Source: Gnomoniopsis sp. IMI 355080
Lineage: Eukaryota; Ascomycota; Sordariomycetes; Diaporthales; Gnomoniaceae
Assembly (NCBI GenBank): GCA_027946555.1
Contig: JAPEVC010000083.1
Coordinates: 62,001-126,000 of the forward strand
Length of the DNA stretch: 64,000 nucleotides
Direction of reading: 5' to 3'
The position numbers and the translations under genes were made by a program. This document shows, piece by piece, positions 24,837 to 37,300 of this stretch. The notes beneath the pieces were generated by a model. That model searched no databases. It saw only the letters and a list, made by a program, of their open reading frames with translations, and had not been told where the DNA came from. The number at the start of each line of letters is the position of its first letter. Within the stretch, counting starts at the first letter, position 1.

Positions 24837-26430
24837 ATGCTCGCACGTGCGCCGTCAACCCCGCCGGCACAACCACAACGCCAATCCTGTGATCGATGTT
24901 ACAAGCAAAAGCTTCGATGCACCCGCGAGAATGCCGTTGACACCAAAGCTTGTGACCGTTGCTCCCGGAAAGGTGTTCCGTGCGCATATAGCTCGAGCCT
25001 GCCCAAAGGACGACCCAGTCTTCAACGCCAGGCTGAGGAGTCCGCCGCAAATGGAACAGCAAGGTCAAGGAAAAGCTCAGAGTCGGACACGGGCGAGACT
25101 GAAATGGCCTCTTCTTCTGTGAAGGACGTGGCTCGTCCTGCTTGTGAGCTCAACCACCCAATTACTCTACCTTGCCAACGAGGCTTCAAGGTTTGCTGAC
25201 AGTGTTCAAACCCTAGCTTCTGGTGCCAGCAGCGACACAGGCATGGCCATTGAGCCGCTCTTTGAGGATCCAACCACGACCGAGTTTGGACAATCCATCA
25301 TGTCTGAGTTCATGGACATGGACACGAGCAGTGAAGCGCGGTCATGGCTCGAGAAATATGCGATAAACGATGGTCAACTAGGGGTGGACTGGAGCAGCCC
25401 GACTGCTGGTGTCTCTCAGTATGGCTCTTCTTCCATAATCGGGCTTCCACCGTCTCCCGCCAGCCTCTCTCCTCCCTTTGGTGGGCATAATCCTGCGATT
25501 GGAGCTACGCAAGAACCGTCCACAAGCACAATGAATGGTCCAAGCGGCATCCTGCAGGTGGGAGCTCCTGTCATCCTGCAGCTGTTGCAGCTGGGGGTGC
25601 GTCTTTCCGTTCTGTACGACTCATGCTCGAGGCTGGCCAACTCGACTCAACCATTCTCGCATCCGATCCCCGATGCCAGACGGGCAAGACTTGTCAACAA
25701 CGTCGCTTTCGACTCTGTGGCCGTGTGGCTGGCTCAAGGCTACTCTTCGGTGGAAAACAACATACAAGCATCCCCTCACGCCCATGCCGAGAGCTGGAGG
25801 AGTCCTCTTTCCCAAGGTCATCCCAGCTCTGCGCAGGAAACGCAGGCCTCGGTTCAAGGCCAGAGTATCCTTCAGGAAGTGTTCTCTGCCTCGCATGATT
25901 TCCTGGACATCTTCCGCCATCTAAACGCCGACAGGGCAAAAAGGTCACTGGGGTCGAACTCAGGGACTCCAAGCATATACAAGTTGAATACGCATTCCGC
26001 TGGAAATTGGGGCCACAATGGGGTTGTTCTTCCCGATAAAGCGATGCAGTCCGGGCTATCTGAAGGCCAAGCGCATGATACGAAAGTCGTTAGGCACCTA
26101 GTCATGGCCTGCGACATGATGCTCCTCCGAATACACCTGGCAGTCCTTATTGCACTGCACTACGACGCACGAATGCCTTCGCAGCCGACCGGCTCGGTCT
26201 TAGAGGATGCGCGGGTGATTCTTGTCGTTCAATTGTGTTCTCTGCTCATCGAGCGTCAATGCCAAGCTGTTGACTTGTTCAACGTCGAAGAGTCGTCAAC
26301 TCCCACGCCGCTAAGCAGCACGTTTCCGGAGCGACCACTACTCGCTGATAGGCAGGCAGCGATTGATTTGAGGGCCCAAGTTCAAGCTACGCTGGTAGAC
26401 TTAAGACAAACGCTACACTGCACCATATAA
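24837..26430 (+). CDS. Zn2Cys6 transcription factor, likely cluster regulator
   Basis: Fungal binuclear-zinc DNA-binding regulator, 506 aa, from exons 24837-25143 and 25217-26430 (1,521 nt). The zinc cluster begins near residue 18: CDRCYKQKLRC, ten residues, then CDRCSRKGVPC, i.e. the normal CX2CX6C..CX2CX6C pattern. A basic Ser-rich linker follows. The C-terminal half (ACDMMLLRIHLAVLIALHYDA) resembles the AflR-type regulatory domain of secondary-metabolite regulators; this match is by eye. The splice acceptor after CCCTAG is the only nearby one that keeps frame. Its position in the middle of the cluster makes it the natural candidate to activate the cluster genes. Confidence 0.9.
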
Positions 26431-27632
26431 AGACATTCATAGATTTTTAAATGTTCACGCTGATTTCAAGATCTATGGGCGCAGAACTACAACATACACT
26501 GTTCAACTGAAAAAGAGAAGTTCCTTTGAATATAGGAAGTCCAAATACAATTATACGGTATCAAAGATTGTCCTACCTTACATATTTATTGAAGCCAGGC
26601 CTACGGTGGTATTCTGAGATATCATGGGTATGATTTTCGTCCGGAGGGTGAGAAATTGCATAGGTAGATATACAGGAAGAAAAACAAAAAAAAGAGAAGG
26701 CACCCCTCTCCTATACAAATGACTTCACATACGTACAGAAAGAAAGTATCGTGCATTTGTACGATATATAGGAGAGTACCCAAGTTTCGACCCTTAAATC
26801 AGTAACGGGAGTCCTACCCAGGTAGCATTTCCTCAAGATACAAGACCGGGCTCAAGCTGTTGCGTTTGCGAAACGTGTGCCTCAATCTTCTTCGCAGTCA
26901 TGACGAGTCAATTCTCACAGGGTTGTAATCATATTCATTACTCTCGAATCATCGAGCCTCAATTCTTTCAGCCTCAATCTGACTTGTCACCCTTGGATAG
27001 ACAAGTAGATCAGGCCCAACTAGGGCATTTGTCTGCCTAGGGTACTTGGCCAGTAGTCCTTCGCCTTCCGTCAGTGCCACGTGGAGGCATTCTGACACAA
27101 GTACATGACAGAGGTACATGGTACGACAGTTACCTATATCTGAGAGGATGCATCTAGACACGAGTGGCTCACTGTGTATTACGCCCCCCCCCCCCCCGCC
27201 CTCGCGTGGGCATGCAAACAGGGGCTTACAGCATAATGCAGAGCGCTGAAATCCACAAATCATTAATCAGCGCAGAGCGGCACCGCCTTATTCAGGTATC
27301 TTGTATGACCGTGTATATTGATTCATTCCGACACTTTGCCTGCTTGCTCCTAATCCCTGCATGCAATGGATTTGTCAGATATGCCATCTCTTGGGAATTC
27401 CAGTGACGTTTGGGACGGGCTGACGGGACAATGGCACGGCAGTCTCTCCGAGTCAGTATCTATTTTATTCATGAGGCTGCCCATTGACACAGCTGACGAC
27501 TTTTTATCCAGACCTGCAAAAATTCGGTGGCCCACCTCGTCTTCTCGCTCACCAATCACGCAAACACGTAACTGAAGTGACATCCAAAGTGATTGGCTCA
27601 ACACCCCGTCCATGATCTTGCTCTGAACGACA
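26431..27632. other. intergenic region
   Basis: 1.2 kb between the regulator and Gfo/Idh/MocA gene A, both on the plus strand. It contains a 14-base poly-C run at 27184-27197. No supported gene. Confidence 0.5.
27184..27197. repeat. poly-C run, 14 bases
   Basis: A homopolymer of 14 cytosines in intergenic DNA. Its length could be misjudged by sequencing. Confidence 0.85.
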
Positions 27633-29038
27633 ATGACAACCGTCCTTGCGTTCTGGGGAGGTTTGAGGCGCAATTGGGCCATTGCCAACCCCCCCGTGGC
27701 AGCGAAGGAGCCGAATGCTCTGAGAATTGGCGTCTTAGGGGCCGCAAACATTGCGTAAGTCTGCGCGACTACATCCTCCCGGCTGTAACGTCTTATGGTG
27801 TCCGAAGCTGACTTGGATGCCACTATGTGTTCTTTAGTCCGATGGCGTTGATTAGCCCTGCAATCAGTCACCCGGGTGTTATTGTCTACGCCATTGCGGC
27901 CCGCGACAGGGCTAGAGCTATCGCCTTTGCACACCAGCACAACATTCCAGTGGTCAAGGACAGCTATGAAGGTATGTACTATAGTCGGCCTGTCCGAATT
28001 GTATTCTCGGGACAGCCAAAATGCTCTAGCTAATTCTTGTCAGCAATCCTTGAGGACCCCCAGATCGACGTAGTGTACATCCCTCTACCTGCAGGTCTCC
28101 ACTTCGAGTGGGCCTCCAAGGCCCTCACCAAAGGCAAACACGTGCTGCTGGAGAAACCCGCCACACCCACTTCTCAAGATGCAAGAGTCCTGTTTCACCA
28201 CCCGCGCCTTTCTCACCCGACGGAGCCGCGCATCCTCATGGAGGCCTTCCACAGCCGCTTCACCCCTGCGTGGAAGCTCTTTCAGTCGTATCTGGATGGC
28301 CCCAACGTCACCCACGCCCACGCCACGGCTTACGTCCCGTCCTTCGTGGTCAAGGAGACCGATATTCGTTTCAAATACGATCTTGGTGGTGGTGCTCTCC
28401 TGGATTTAGGAACCTACCCGCTCGCGGCCCTTCGCGCCGCGTTCGGCTCGGAACCAATCGAATGCATCGATGCTCGTCTCACCGGGATGGCGCCACCGCG
28501 GGAACGTTGCGATCACACGTTTAGTGCCAAGCTGCTTTTTCCAAATGGTGGCATTGGTGAGATTGACGGGACAATGAGGGCAACCAATATGAGGCTATAC
28601 CTTCCTACAATCACTGTTAGTCACAGACCTGTGGCGGCGCCAGAGGTAGGCGAGCGAGGGCCTGGAACGAAGACAACAAGAACACGCAAGGTTGTGTTCT
28701 ACAATTACATGTTTGCAACGATGTATCACCGGATTGACGTGGTGGACGAATTCACCGTGACTAACGAGCAGTCGGGCACGATCATTCAGAGGTTTACCAA
28801 AACAGAACATAAGAAGGCATACACCTTCAGGGAAATGGGCTTAGAACAGCCAGGAGAAATTTATTGGTCAACCTATCGATACATGTTGGAACAGTTTGTC
28901 ACCAGTATCAGGAAGAAGGAGGACGTCTTTGTATCGCCCCAAGATAGCATTCTACAGGCACAGGCGTTGGACATGGTTTACGAAAAGTCGGAGCTTGGAG
29001 CAAGGCCAAAAAGTGAGTATCAACCGGAATTTGTCTAG
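27633..29038 (+). CDS. Gfo/Idh/MocA-family NAD(P) oxidoreductase A
   Basis: Dihydrodiol/xylose-dehydrogenase-like oxidoreductase, 416 aa. Exons 27633-27754, 27838-27971 and 28044-29038 (1,251 nt). Motifs: Rossmann start LRIGVLGAANIAP (spliced), the catalytic-lysine motif LLEKPAT near residue 120, and GGGALLDLGTYPLAALRA with the family's Asp and Tyr. The C-terminal domain is complete (KSELGARPKSEYQPEF at the end). It shares intron positions, and an identical 134-nt second exon, with gene B at 37949, so the two are paralogues. Members of this family oxidise or reduce sugars, cyclic diols and related alcohols; the role in this pathway is inferred from location. Confidence 0.9.
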
Positions 29039-29744
29039 ACTTGACTTGTTTTCTATTGAAAAGGCTTAAGCGCTTTGGGTTGAATACATACCTAGGTATG
29101 ACTAAGATAGGGAATAGGGGCATGCATGTAGGTACCTTTTTTGGGGGCGTGCTTGCTCGCGGATGACGGCTTACATTCCTAGTTCGCGACAACGAGAACT
29201 TCTCTTTTCTGACCGATAACTCATCAGCTCCCTACGAGGGTAGGTATCTAATTGGAAGATATCGTAAAGCTTCGCTCAGTCTGATTCATTGCCTCTTCAA
29301 CAACGTCTTACACAGTAGACTTCCAAGTTCTCACAGCAGCTTGCTGGTTTGACATCTTTGTTTTGATAAGTTGTAGAAGAAAACATTGTATTCGTGTTCT
29401 GTTGACAGACGACGCCCGACTTGGACTGAGTAGGGCACACCAAGTCAGTTGCTGACGGACAGGTTTACGTGCCATGTCCGCTGGGAGTCTAATCCTTCGC
29501 CATCTGCACGGAACATGCAAGTGAGAAGGACAGTGAACCTATGTACTGTGTGTACTTTGGTATCAAGGGAATGGGCCAACGCTCCGCGTGGGGGTTGCGA
29601 TCTGAACTCGCACCAAGTCTTACTCTCGCACCTCCGTTGAAGCCATGGACCATGCAGTAATTATTATTCGTTGATACAGTTGATGACCTGCATGAAAGGC
29701 TCGGTGCTTTCCTTTGTGGGTTAAATTCGGAAAATTCCCGATTC

Positions 29745-29850
29745 TCATCGGTGACGGCCCAAGGTCCAACCGACGGAGACGGCTCTCAAAAAGTTGCCTC
29801 AAAGGGCTTTGTGATAAGATCAGAGCTCTGCAGCAACAGAGGAAAGTCCC
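29745..29850 (+). repeat. imperfect direct repeat, copy 1
   Basis: About 105 bp that aligns by eye with 29972-30080. Shared blocks are GACGGCC, TCCAACCGACGGAG, CTCAAA and TCTGCAGC in the same order and similar spacing. It lies upstream of SDR2. Confidence 0.55.
29769..29778 (+). promoter_or_regulatory. ACCGACGGAG motif, site 1
   Basis: Candidate regulator site in the SDR2 upstream region, about 590 bp before its ATG. The same 10-mer recurs at 30004 and 37291. Confidence 0.35.
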
Positions 29851-29971
29851 GAAGTATTCATGCATGTCGCTGAGTGGAACTAGAATCCATAATGGATCGC
29901 CATTACTGCATGCCTGAGTGGTCCGCGGTCTAAATGATGCGCTTTTCTTAGTTGGCTGAAAAGTCAATACT

Positions 29972-30080
29972 CCAGGTTCCCGTTGGGGACGGCCTAATAT
30001 CCAACCGACGGAGGCGGCATCCCAAGAATGTCTCAAAAAGGGTGACGTGACACAAAGTCACGGCTCCGAGTCTGCAGCCA
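29972..30080 (+). repeat. imperfect direct repeat, copy 2
   Basis: Second copy of the segment at 29745-29850, with point changes and small indels, about 280 bp before the SDR2 start. Confidence 0.55.
30004..30013 (+). promoter_or_regulatory. ACCGACGGAG motif, site 2
   Basis: Same 10-mer as at 29769, in the second repeat copy and about 350 bp before the SDR2 ATG. It is followed by GCGG, making a pair of CGG triplets. Confidence 0.35.
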
Positions 30081-30361
30081 CGTCTCAAATTACAGGTCTT
30101 GATTGGACTCCTAAATTTGCCCAGAGCTGTTGATTAGAAATGGTCAGCTTGCTTACCAACAAGGGGACAATACGTTCGGTCCACTAAGGGGCTGCGTGAG
30201 CCCTGTAGAAGTGTAAAACGGCAGACGACCCAATGATAGGTTCCGCCAAAAGCATTCCGCCCCTAAAACAACATCATTCATCCCGGATTCAAAGTAAAGA
30301 CACCCCCATGATATACGAGTGTAAACTACAGAGAAATAGCTCTAGCCTCCGCCATCACATC

Positions 30362-31478
30362 ATGTCTATCGAGCTTGAGAGCAAAGCCTCTAGCGAGGCA
30401 TCCTTCTCGGGCCTTATTCGGCGACAATTCACCAAGCCTAAGCTCTTGCCAACGGGCAAGCCTTTCACGGATCAAGTGGCCATTGTCACTGGCAGCAATG
30501 CTGGCCTTGGACTAGAGGCGTCGCGCCATCTACTGAAGCTGGGCGTGGCCCACCTGATCATGGGGGTCCGGTCCGTGACTAAGGGCGAGAAGGCAGCCGC
30601 GCCATTTCGTGAAGAGTTCCCGTCCTCTAAGGTATCCGTATGGACCCTGGACATGGAGTCCTACGATTCGATACGCGCCTTTGTCGACCAGTGTGCGGCT
30701 TTACCGCGCCTTGATGTCGTGATTCTCAACGCCGGCATAGGAGCCTCCAACTACGCACGCGTTCCCGCAACCGGCCATGAGACCACAATCCAGGTCAACT
30801 ATCTCTCAACCGCGCTCTTGGCTATCCTTCTTCTTCCAACCCTCAAGAAACAGGAGTCCAGCAAAGCTGGTGGGAAGCCCCCGACTATGACAGTGGTCTC
30901 GTCCGACGTAGTCTACACGACGCCGCTCATTCGCACGGCCGGAACTACACTGTTAAAGCAATTCGACGAGCCTAGCACTTACTCTGCGTTTCAGCGGTAC
31001 GGGATTTCCAAGCTGGCTTTGCTTCTCTTTATATGCAGGCTGGCCGAGACCGTGGACCCCAATGAGGTGCTCATCAACAGCGTGAATCCTGGCATGACAA
31101 CAGGAACCAACTTTTTCAGTGCGAATCCATGGATTGTGCGGAAAATTGTGGGACTCATTCAAGCCGCATTGGCACGACCGACGGACGTCGGTGCGACGAA
31201 CTATCTCGATGCGATTTTGTCTTACGGGGCAAAGAGCCATGGGTCTTTTGTGAGCGACTGGCAAGTCAAACCGTACGTTCAACACCTTGCAAAGTTAACC
31301 ATCACCGCAAACTACATCCACAAAATTTGCCACTGACTCTAGTAGATATCCAAGTCTGTGCTATACTGCCGACGGAAGAGAGCTTACAGACCAATTGTGG
31401 GAAGAAACAGTGAGTGAGCTCCAGGTTGCAGGTGCAGCGCGTGTCTTGGAGGGTTTAAAGAAGTCACCTGTTTCATGA
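30362..31478 (+). CDS. short-chain dehydrogenase/reductase (SDR2)
   Basis: NAD(P)-dependent SDR, 347 aa. Exons 30362-31272 and 31346-31478 (1,044 nt). Without the 73-bp intron the frame would stop early at 31336; splicing restores the usual C-terminus (LWEETVSELQVAGAARVLEGL). Motifs: TGSNAGLG, NAGIG, a Ser pair in VVSSDV, and the catalytic YGISK. The ATG at 30362 is preferred over upstream in-frame ATGs because the lead is short and the family starts here. It lies behind a duplicated regulatory-looking segment and faces GMC2. Probably a ketone/alcohol tailoring enzyme, substrate unknown. Confidence 0.9.
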
Positions 31479-32010
31479 TGTTATTTCAGTTGTCTTTGAT
31501 AGAGCAGGAGGAGGTCGTTCATCATCTTATCATTTTCATTCCGCCAATTCTACACCCTATTGTGGCTCCTCAAGTCGGTCATCTTGTGAGATAGGTCAGT
31601 ATGATGGGATAATGTAAGATCCGTGGTTTTGTGCGATTGATGTCGCATTTCGATGGATTACTTATCGTAGGCTTAAAATTGAATTGAAGTGATTCAATCA
31701 TCTCTCAATTTACTACGCTCGCCTCACTCAACTCTCGATGAAGTAACGTCTCAAGTACTATTCTTGGCGCGTTGCAAGACGCGAGACGAGACTATCATTT
31801 CGTCGGTGGCGACTATGTAGCTACTTGGACAAATCGCTCACAAGAGATGATTCTAACGATTAAAATAAGGAGTTGACAAAAAGCGTCTGCAAGGAACAGC
31901 TTGTGGATAAAGAAAAGTATTCGGTGAAAAATAAAAAAACGAAAAAATAAGAATCCCCTTTGCTGACTTCCGTCATTTGTTTCTCGATAAACATCGATCA
32001 ATGTTTCCAT
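31479..32010. other. convergent intergenic region
   Basis: About 530 bp between the 3' ends of SDR2 (plus) and GMC2 (minus). No gene seen. Confidence 0.55.
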
Positions 32011-34019
32011 TTAATTCAGATCCCAGTCCTTTTTAATGAGAACCGCAGCCTTTTCTGCGACCGCATATATAGGCGCAGTGGGATGGCCAGTCAACTGCAC
32101 AGGGATGATGGAGGCATCAACGACGCGAACATTAGCTGTCCCGTGGACCTTGACACGTGAATCAACCACGCCACCAAGCTCCAAAGGCAACATTGCACAT
32201 GTTCCAAAGACATGGACAGTGGCTCCCACTATAGATGGATTAGAATGAGTTCCGTGACAAAAGCAAAATTTGGGACAGAGGATGGCGGGAAGTCTTCATT
32301 CCTCGTCGTGCACTTACCATTTTCTTTAATATAGGTCGCATATTGCTCGCTGGTTGCATTCAGAGGCAAGACAGACTCACCAGGGCTGATTTCAGCACCA
32401 ACGAGATCCGTCAATGGGACTGAAGTATACGCATTCCGTGATAGCCGGAGTATAGGCTCTAACAGTTGGGTATCAATGTCGAATTGGAGCAATCCAGAAT
32501 CGATGACAGGCTCGTCGATATTGCCGGCAGCGCCCAGGTGGATGCTGCCCCAAGAGAACGGTACTGTGGTCCACATCTGCGGAATAATGTAGCTGCCTTC
32601 GTTTGTGGGATAAAGTTCAGCGATTGTGACGTTCTTGTTGAAAATCAAATCATGCTGCACCTGGAATCTCTTCTTGAAAGCTGCTGCGCTTATCGCGCCT
32701 CCCGTCTTCTGGGAGGCGGTCGTGGCCATTGCAGGAAGGCTTGCAAGGAGAGAAGCTGAGAGAGCTACTGTCTTGTTGCCAAGTACGTCTTGAGCTGTGG
32801 GAAGTGCCGCGTGATTGGTTCTTCCAATAATGTTGGTGGTGGTGTTGTAAACTGTGCTTAGAGCGTGGTGGTCTTGCATTGATTCTCCAACGCCGGGAAG
32901 ATCGACTTTGGTCTGTATTCCAAGTCGCCGGAGGATCCTGTATAACCACTCCTCAATTAATTATATGCTCTTGTGTTCCTAAGTATTGTACGAAAGGAGT
33001 CGAAACAACTTACTTTGGGTTCCCAACGCCAGATCCCTCGAGTATCAGCGGATTGCGATAGACACTCGCGGACAGAATCACGTCCTTGTTGGCGTGAACA
33101 GTGACGAGCTTGCCGGATGGGTCCGCATATTCCACTCCATCAGCCACTGCTTCTAGTCCTGTAGTATTGGCCCAAACAATACGCTTCACGGTACCGTTGA
33201 TGATCTTCAGATTGGTCCTTGTATCGACTGGCTGATAGTACGCTGAGGCTGATGACACGCGCGAGCTGGTATCACGGTTTACCGTCAGTGGTGCCAGGGC
33301 GTTTCCATGGGGATCAGGGCCTTCCAAATCTTTGATCGAGGCAAGACCCAGCTTTTTGAAGGTCTTGGTGATTTTTGCGTAAAAGCTGCTGTTGGACACA
33401 TCGAAAGGGAAGCTGACAGTGAGAGGTCCCGTGAAACCGTGGTCTTGCGCAACGTACTTTGCCCCTGCAGCAACCTGAGCCGTGTCTGGTACCACAAAGT
33501 GCTCCAACTGTTTTCCGTATGAGAATAGCGAGTCCCAGTTCCAGCCGGCGTTGCCAAGTTCCTCCCACGCGTCATACTGCGAAGGATGGCCCCGGATGAA
33601 CACAAATCCTGGGTAATCATATGCAAAAGTCAGCGGAATGGATTGGAAGTGAGGCTTTATCAAACGGATCTTGAACTGAATGGGGAATACAGACCATTCA
33701 CAATACTCGTCCCGCCAATCGCTTTGCCAGCACGGTACGACAAGGTCCGATTACCAAGCTGAGGCTGTGGAATTGACGGATATACATAATTGATAGAGGC
33801 GTTATAGACGTCAAACGAGAAGTCGGTCGAGTATACCTCAGGATCATTGCGCACATCGGGGCCGGGCTCCACGACGGCGACAGTGACGTTTGGGTCCTCG
33901 GAGAGCCGGCTGGCGATTACTAGGCCGGCCGTACCAGCCCCAGCGATAATGAAGTCAAAGTACTCGCCGTGCACGCCGACTATGCATGCTATAGAGAAAC
34001 AGGCGAGAAAATTGCGCAT
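32011..34019 (-). CDS. secreted GMC-family FAD oxidoreductase (GMC2)
   Basis: GMC flavoenzyme, 585 aa. Exons on the minus strand: 34019-33695, 33608-33014, 32937-32318 and 32228-32011 (1,758 nt). The start at 34019 gives a signal peptide (MRNFLACFSIACIVGVHG) directly before the FAD motif FDFIIAGAGTAGLVIASRL; an upstream in-frame Met would bury it. Then GGTSIVNG and FVFIRGHPSQYDAW join across intron 1, GVGESMQDHHALS follows, and the active-site histidines lie in VHVFGTCAML and TGHPTAPIYAVAEKAA. The C-terminal region resembles aryl-alcohol-oxidase and patulin-synthase-like enzymes. Several NxS/T sites support secretion. It could oxidise an alcohol of the late or exported product; this is inference. 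Confidence 0.92.
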
Positions 34020-35247
34020 TTTCGGAACGGGACAGTCACCGACACTCAGATGCACAGATGAGATGTGAAATGCCAGATGTGGTAGAATTATGCCAACTCA
34101 AACAATCTCCAATGAACGGATTCCCTCAAGCAAGCTCTGTATAGAGGTACAAAGACTTTTGATCCCGATCCTATCGCGGGTTCATGATGGTGATATTTAT
34201 GAACATTAGCTTCCAGAACTAGACAGTCCTCCGTAAATTCCGTTGCCCGTATACACGCTCCGCCGAAAACGTCCTATCTAGGTACACTTTCTCAGCTGGC
34301 TACCTAAATCCCGGATCAGGCGGCAAGAAGTTGGCACAGGGCAGTTTCAGAGACTACCCAGGTGATTATTCCGCTCATGATCACAACGCTGAAGGATGAA
34401 AGTCACCGAAGCTGCCCAGGTGGGTACTGAATCCTCATGAGCTTTAAAGGATGGGTAGAGAGCAGTGGCAGGATTCGATCCCTGGGGTAATGTGATTTGC
34501 TGACAGTTCAATAGCTTAGGATTTTCAAGAAAGGTAATTTGGGGCGGAGGGACTTCGGAGCGGGTGGCGGCAGCCAGCTGAGTGCGCCTGAGTGAAAGTT
34601 AAGTGGCCAAAGATTTCAGCGCTATTGATTTTTTGTCCGTCACGAGACATACTTGTTTTGATAGCCTTGGAATATCAATGATGGAAAGGTATTACTCATT
34701 GGCGCGTCTATAAAGGGAGGGAGCTGAAAGATAGTACGGATATTACGAGATATAGTAATCCTCAGCCTTGCCACAGCTTCATCACCTGTCGAGTACGCAT
34801 CTTCATTCAAGCCGTTATGACTCAAGACGTAGTGTCTGTATTTGGCTGCTTGGGTAATGTATTATCGATCCTTCATTAATCTTATCATCCGCCGTCTGGG
34901 CTTCAAACTTGTCATGTAGCATCTGGCACGGACAAGCTCCAAGCATGAACGAGTTAGAACCCTATTTTGATTATTTTGACTAAAAAAATGCGTATGATAG
35001 CTACCAATCCATTGCAACGAGATTATGATTTGGGTGTATTTCATGTGAAGTCTTGAGTTCTAGTTTAAGGTCCCTTTCCAAGGTGTAGTAGTTGCATAAG
35101 CAACTATGCGCCTTTCTGTGCTACATTAATTCGAAAGTATGCATACACCACATCCTACTCCGTACAACTCCCAACCTTGCGAGTGCCTAAGCAGTGTACT
35201 GAAATATGAAAATACAACTGTGTAGGACACAGAGCGAACATGGTCTA
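34020..35247. other. intergenic region
   Basis: 1.2 kb between the GMC2 start (minus) and the MFS 3' end (minus), so it should hold the GMC2 promoter. Short ORFs on both strands have no recognisable features. Confidence 0.5.
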
Positions 35248-37046
35248 TTAAGCCATTGCCATCGGGGCCCCATCTTTTCCGTGAGTTGGCAGCTTCCTCA
35301 TAGGAATAGCCAAGCTGCACAAGCAGGCAACACCGGCGAATGCAAGTGCCACCGCGAAAGAGCCTTTGATGCCTACCATGTACGCCTGAAGAACGCCAGG
35401 AAGCTCAGCTGCGGAAAAGACACCACGCAACTCAGAGGCACCTGTCGCGATCACAACGCTAGGGTCCACCCCCGGGGCTTTTGTAGGCAGCGCAATGATG
35501 AGTCTATTGACAAAAGCGGCTTGAGCTGCCGCGGTACTGAATGCACCTCCGACCGTCTGAAAAACTGTTTACAAAATGTCGTTAGCCTGTTTCCCACCAA
35601 ATTAAGAAGGGGGGGGGGGGTTAAGAAAGAGATTTTGGGTTGCATACATAGAAGTGTGGCCGTGACGGCGTGGATATCCTTGGGTTCTGCGTACGCTTGC
35701 ACAATGCTTAAGCCATGCATGACGGCAAAGGCAATGGTAGCCCCGACGAAGAACTGGTAGCCGATCCATTTGCTTTGAGATATGCCAATATCGAGGGTGT
35801 AAATAAGGCCAAGGGCCACCGTGGCAAGTGCCGAGCCAATGAACATGACCTGTTGGGCACGACCCGTTTTCATGACCACGCCTCCACCCACTATGGCGAA
35901 GACGGCGGCCGCGAGCACCAACGGCAGGTTGTCGACACCAGACCTGATCGGGGTCGCACCAAGGATACTTTGGAAGTATATGGGGAGATAATAGAGTAGC
36001 ACGATGTAGCTCCCCATGAAGAAGAACTGGTAAGTGGCGGAGGTGTAGAATGTACGCGCCTTGAATAGTCGTGGAACCAGCATTGCGTACTCACCCATCC
36101 ATAGCTCCCAAGCCACCAAGGCCAGAAGGATGAGTACGAAGCCAACGAGCAGACCAATCACAAGACTGCTGTTCCAAGCATGGGTGACGCCTCCATACTG
36201 AAGGGCGAGAATGAAGCAGATAATGCAGCCCATTGTAAGCGCAAAACCAAGAGGATCTGTATGCAGGATCTTCCTCTTCCAAGAGATGGGGTGAGTCGGA
36301 GCCGGCTTATCGGGCAGCTGAAAAAAAATAAAGACAGCCAAGGCGGCGACACCACCAATTGGCAAATTGATGTAAAAACACCATCGCCAAGTGACACTGG
36401 CAGTGAAGGCGCCACCTATAATGGGCCCGAGGACCGCAGCGACACAGTATGTCATTGCGATCACTCCCATGATCATTGGCCGTTTCAGCGGCGGGACAGC
36501 AAGTGATACGATGATGGTACCGCCGACAGAGAGGCCCGCGCCGCCTAGCCCTGCGATAGCCCGTCCAACGATCAAAGCTTTGGAGCTTGGAGCAACGCCG
36601 CAGATGAGACTTCCGAGCTCAAAGATGAACATGGAGGCCAAGAAACTCCATTTGATGTTGAAGTGGGCGTAGACTTTGCCGAAGGATGGTTGAGCAGCGC
36701 CAAAGGTCATGAAGTAAGCTGCGGCATACCAAGATACGTCGGCAATACCGTGGAATTCATCTGTGATCTTGGGGATAGCTGTGCCGACAATTGTCTAGGC
36801 AAAGATGTCAACAAAGGGCGTTACCATCCAACAGGGTAGAGGGTCAGCACTCACTTGATCGAGGGAGATTAAAAAGGTGGCGGCGAGGGAGGCAGAAGTG
36901 AGTAACCAGAGCTTCAAGCCATGCGGATACTGGTCGTCGGCCAACTCGTCAACTGGCTTTTCAAGAACGGCATTGTCGTCGCTTTCTTCGGCGCCGTGCA
37001 CACTGTCGTTGTTCATAGCTACTGCTTTTTTTTCCGTGCCAGCCAT
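35248..37046 (-). CDS. MFS drug/metabolite efflux transporter
   Basis: Major facilitator exporter of the DHA2-like, probably 14-helix, fungal toxin-efflux group, 551 aa. Exons on the minus strand: 37046-36855, 36794-35648 and 35564-35248 (1,656 nt). The first 45 or so residues are polar and cytosolic. The splice joins SLDQ to TIVGTAIPKITDEFHGI, restoring the family motif LDxTIVxTAIP, and WYAAAYFMTFGAAQPSFGK follows. Other marks are GRAIAGLGGAG and AAVLGPIIGGAF with WRWCFYINLPIGG. The third exon begins FFQTVGGAFSTAAAQAAF. The last intron holds a 12-base homopolymer. Expected in the plasma membrane, exporting the cluster product or giving self-protection. Confidence 0.95.
35609..35620. repeat. 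12-base poly-G (poly-C on the coding strand) in the MFS intron
   Basis: A homopolymer near the middle of the last MFS intron (35565-35647). It could serve as the pyrimidine tract upstream of the acceptor and may vary in length. Confidence 0.8.
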
Positions 37047-37261
37047 TGCCGATCTTTCGCAGGTATGCTGCAGAGGAGGGAATTGAATGGTGTACTATGT
37101 AGGAAGGGGTACTAGGCAGTATGTAGACGTTTGGATAGGCAAGTCAATTGATGTGAGGAATCAACGGGCTATATGGCCTACAACCTCCCAATTCAGGCTT
37201 CATGTGGCGTTGAGGTCGAACATGGCTTGGACATGTGCTGATTAATTGTCGTCTCGTCCCG

Positions 37262-37269
37262 CGTCGGAG
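37262..37269 (+). promoter_or_regulatory. CGTCGGAG motif
   Basis: Candidate regulator half-site about 220 bp before the MFS start, 31 bp from a second copy. Confidence 0.3.
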
Positions 37270-37290
37270 CCTGATCGGTGTGAATATTCG

Positions 37291-37300
37291 ACCGACGGAG
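37291..37300 (+). promoter_or_regulatory. ACCGACGGAG motif, site 3
   Basis: Exact copy of the 10-mer found twice upstream of SDR2, here about 245 bp upstream of the MFS start. Confidence 0.35.

Larger units (their letters stand above)
29039..30361. other. intergenic region with duplicated segment, SDR2 promoter
   Basis: 1.3 kb between Gfo A and SDR2. It holds a degenerate pair of about 105-bp direct repeats (near 29745 and 29975), each containing ACCGACGGAG. Several ORFs cross it but none resembles a protein family. Confidence 0.5.

Noticed and set aside
29620..30036. 138-aa minus-strand ORF upstream of SDR2
   Set aside because: It spans the imperfect direct repeats and its similar internal segments come from that duplication; no family resemblance.
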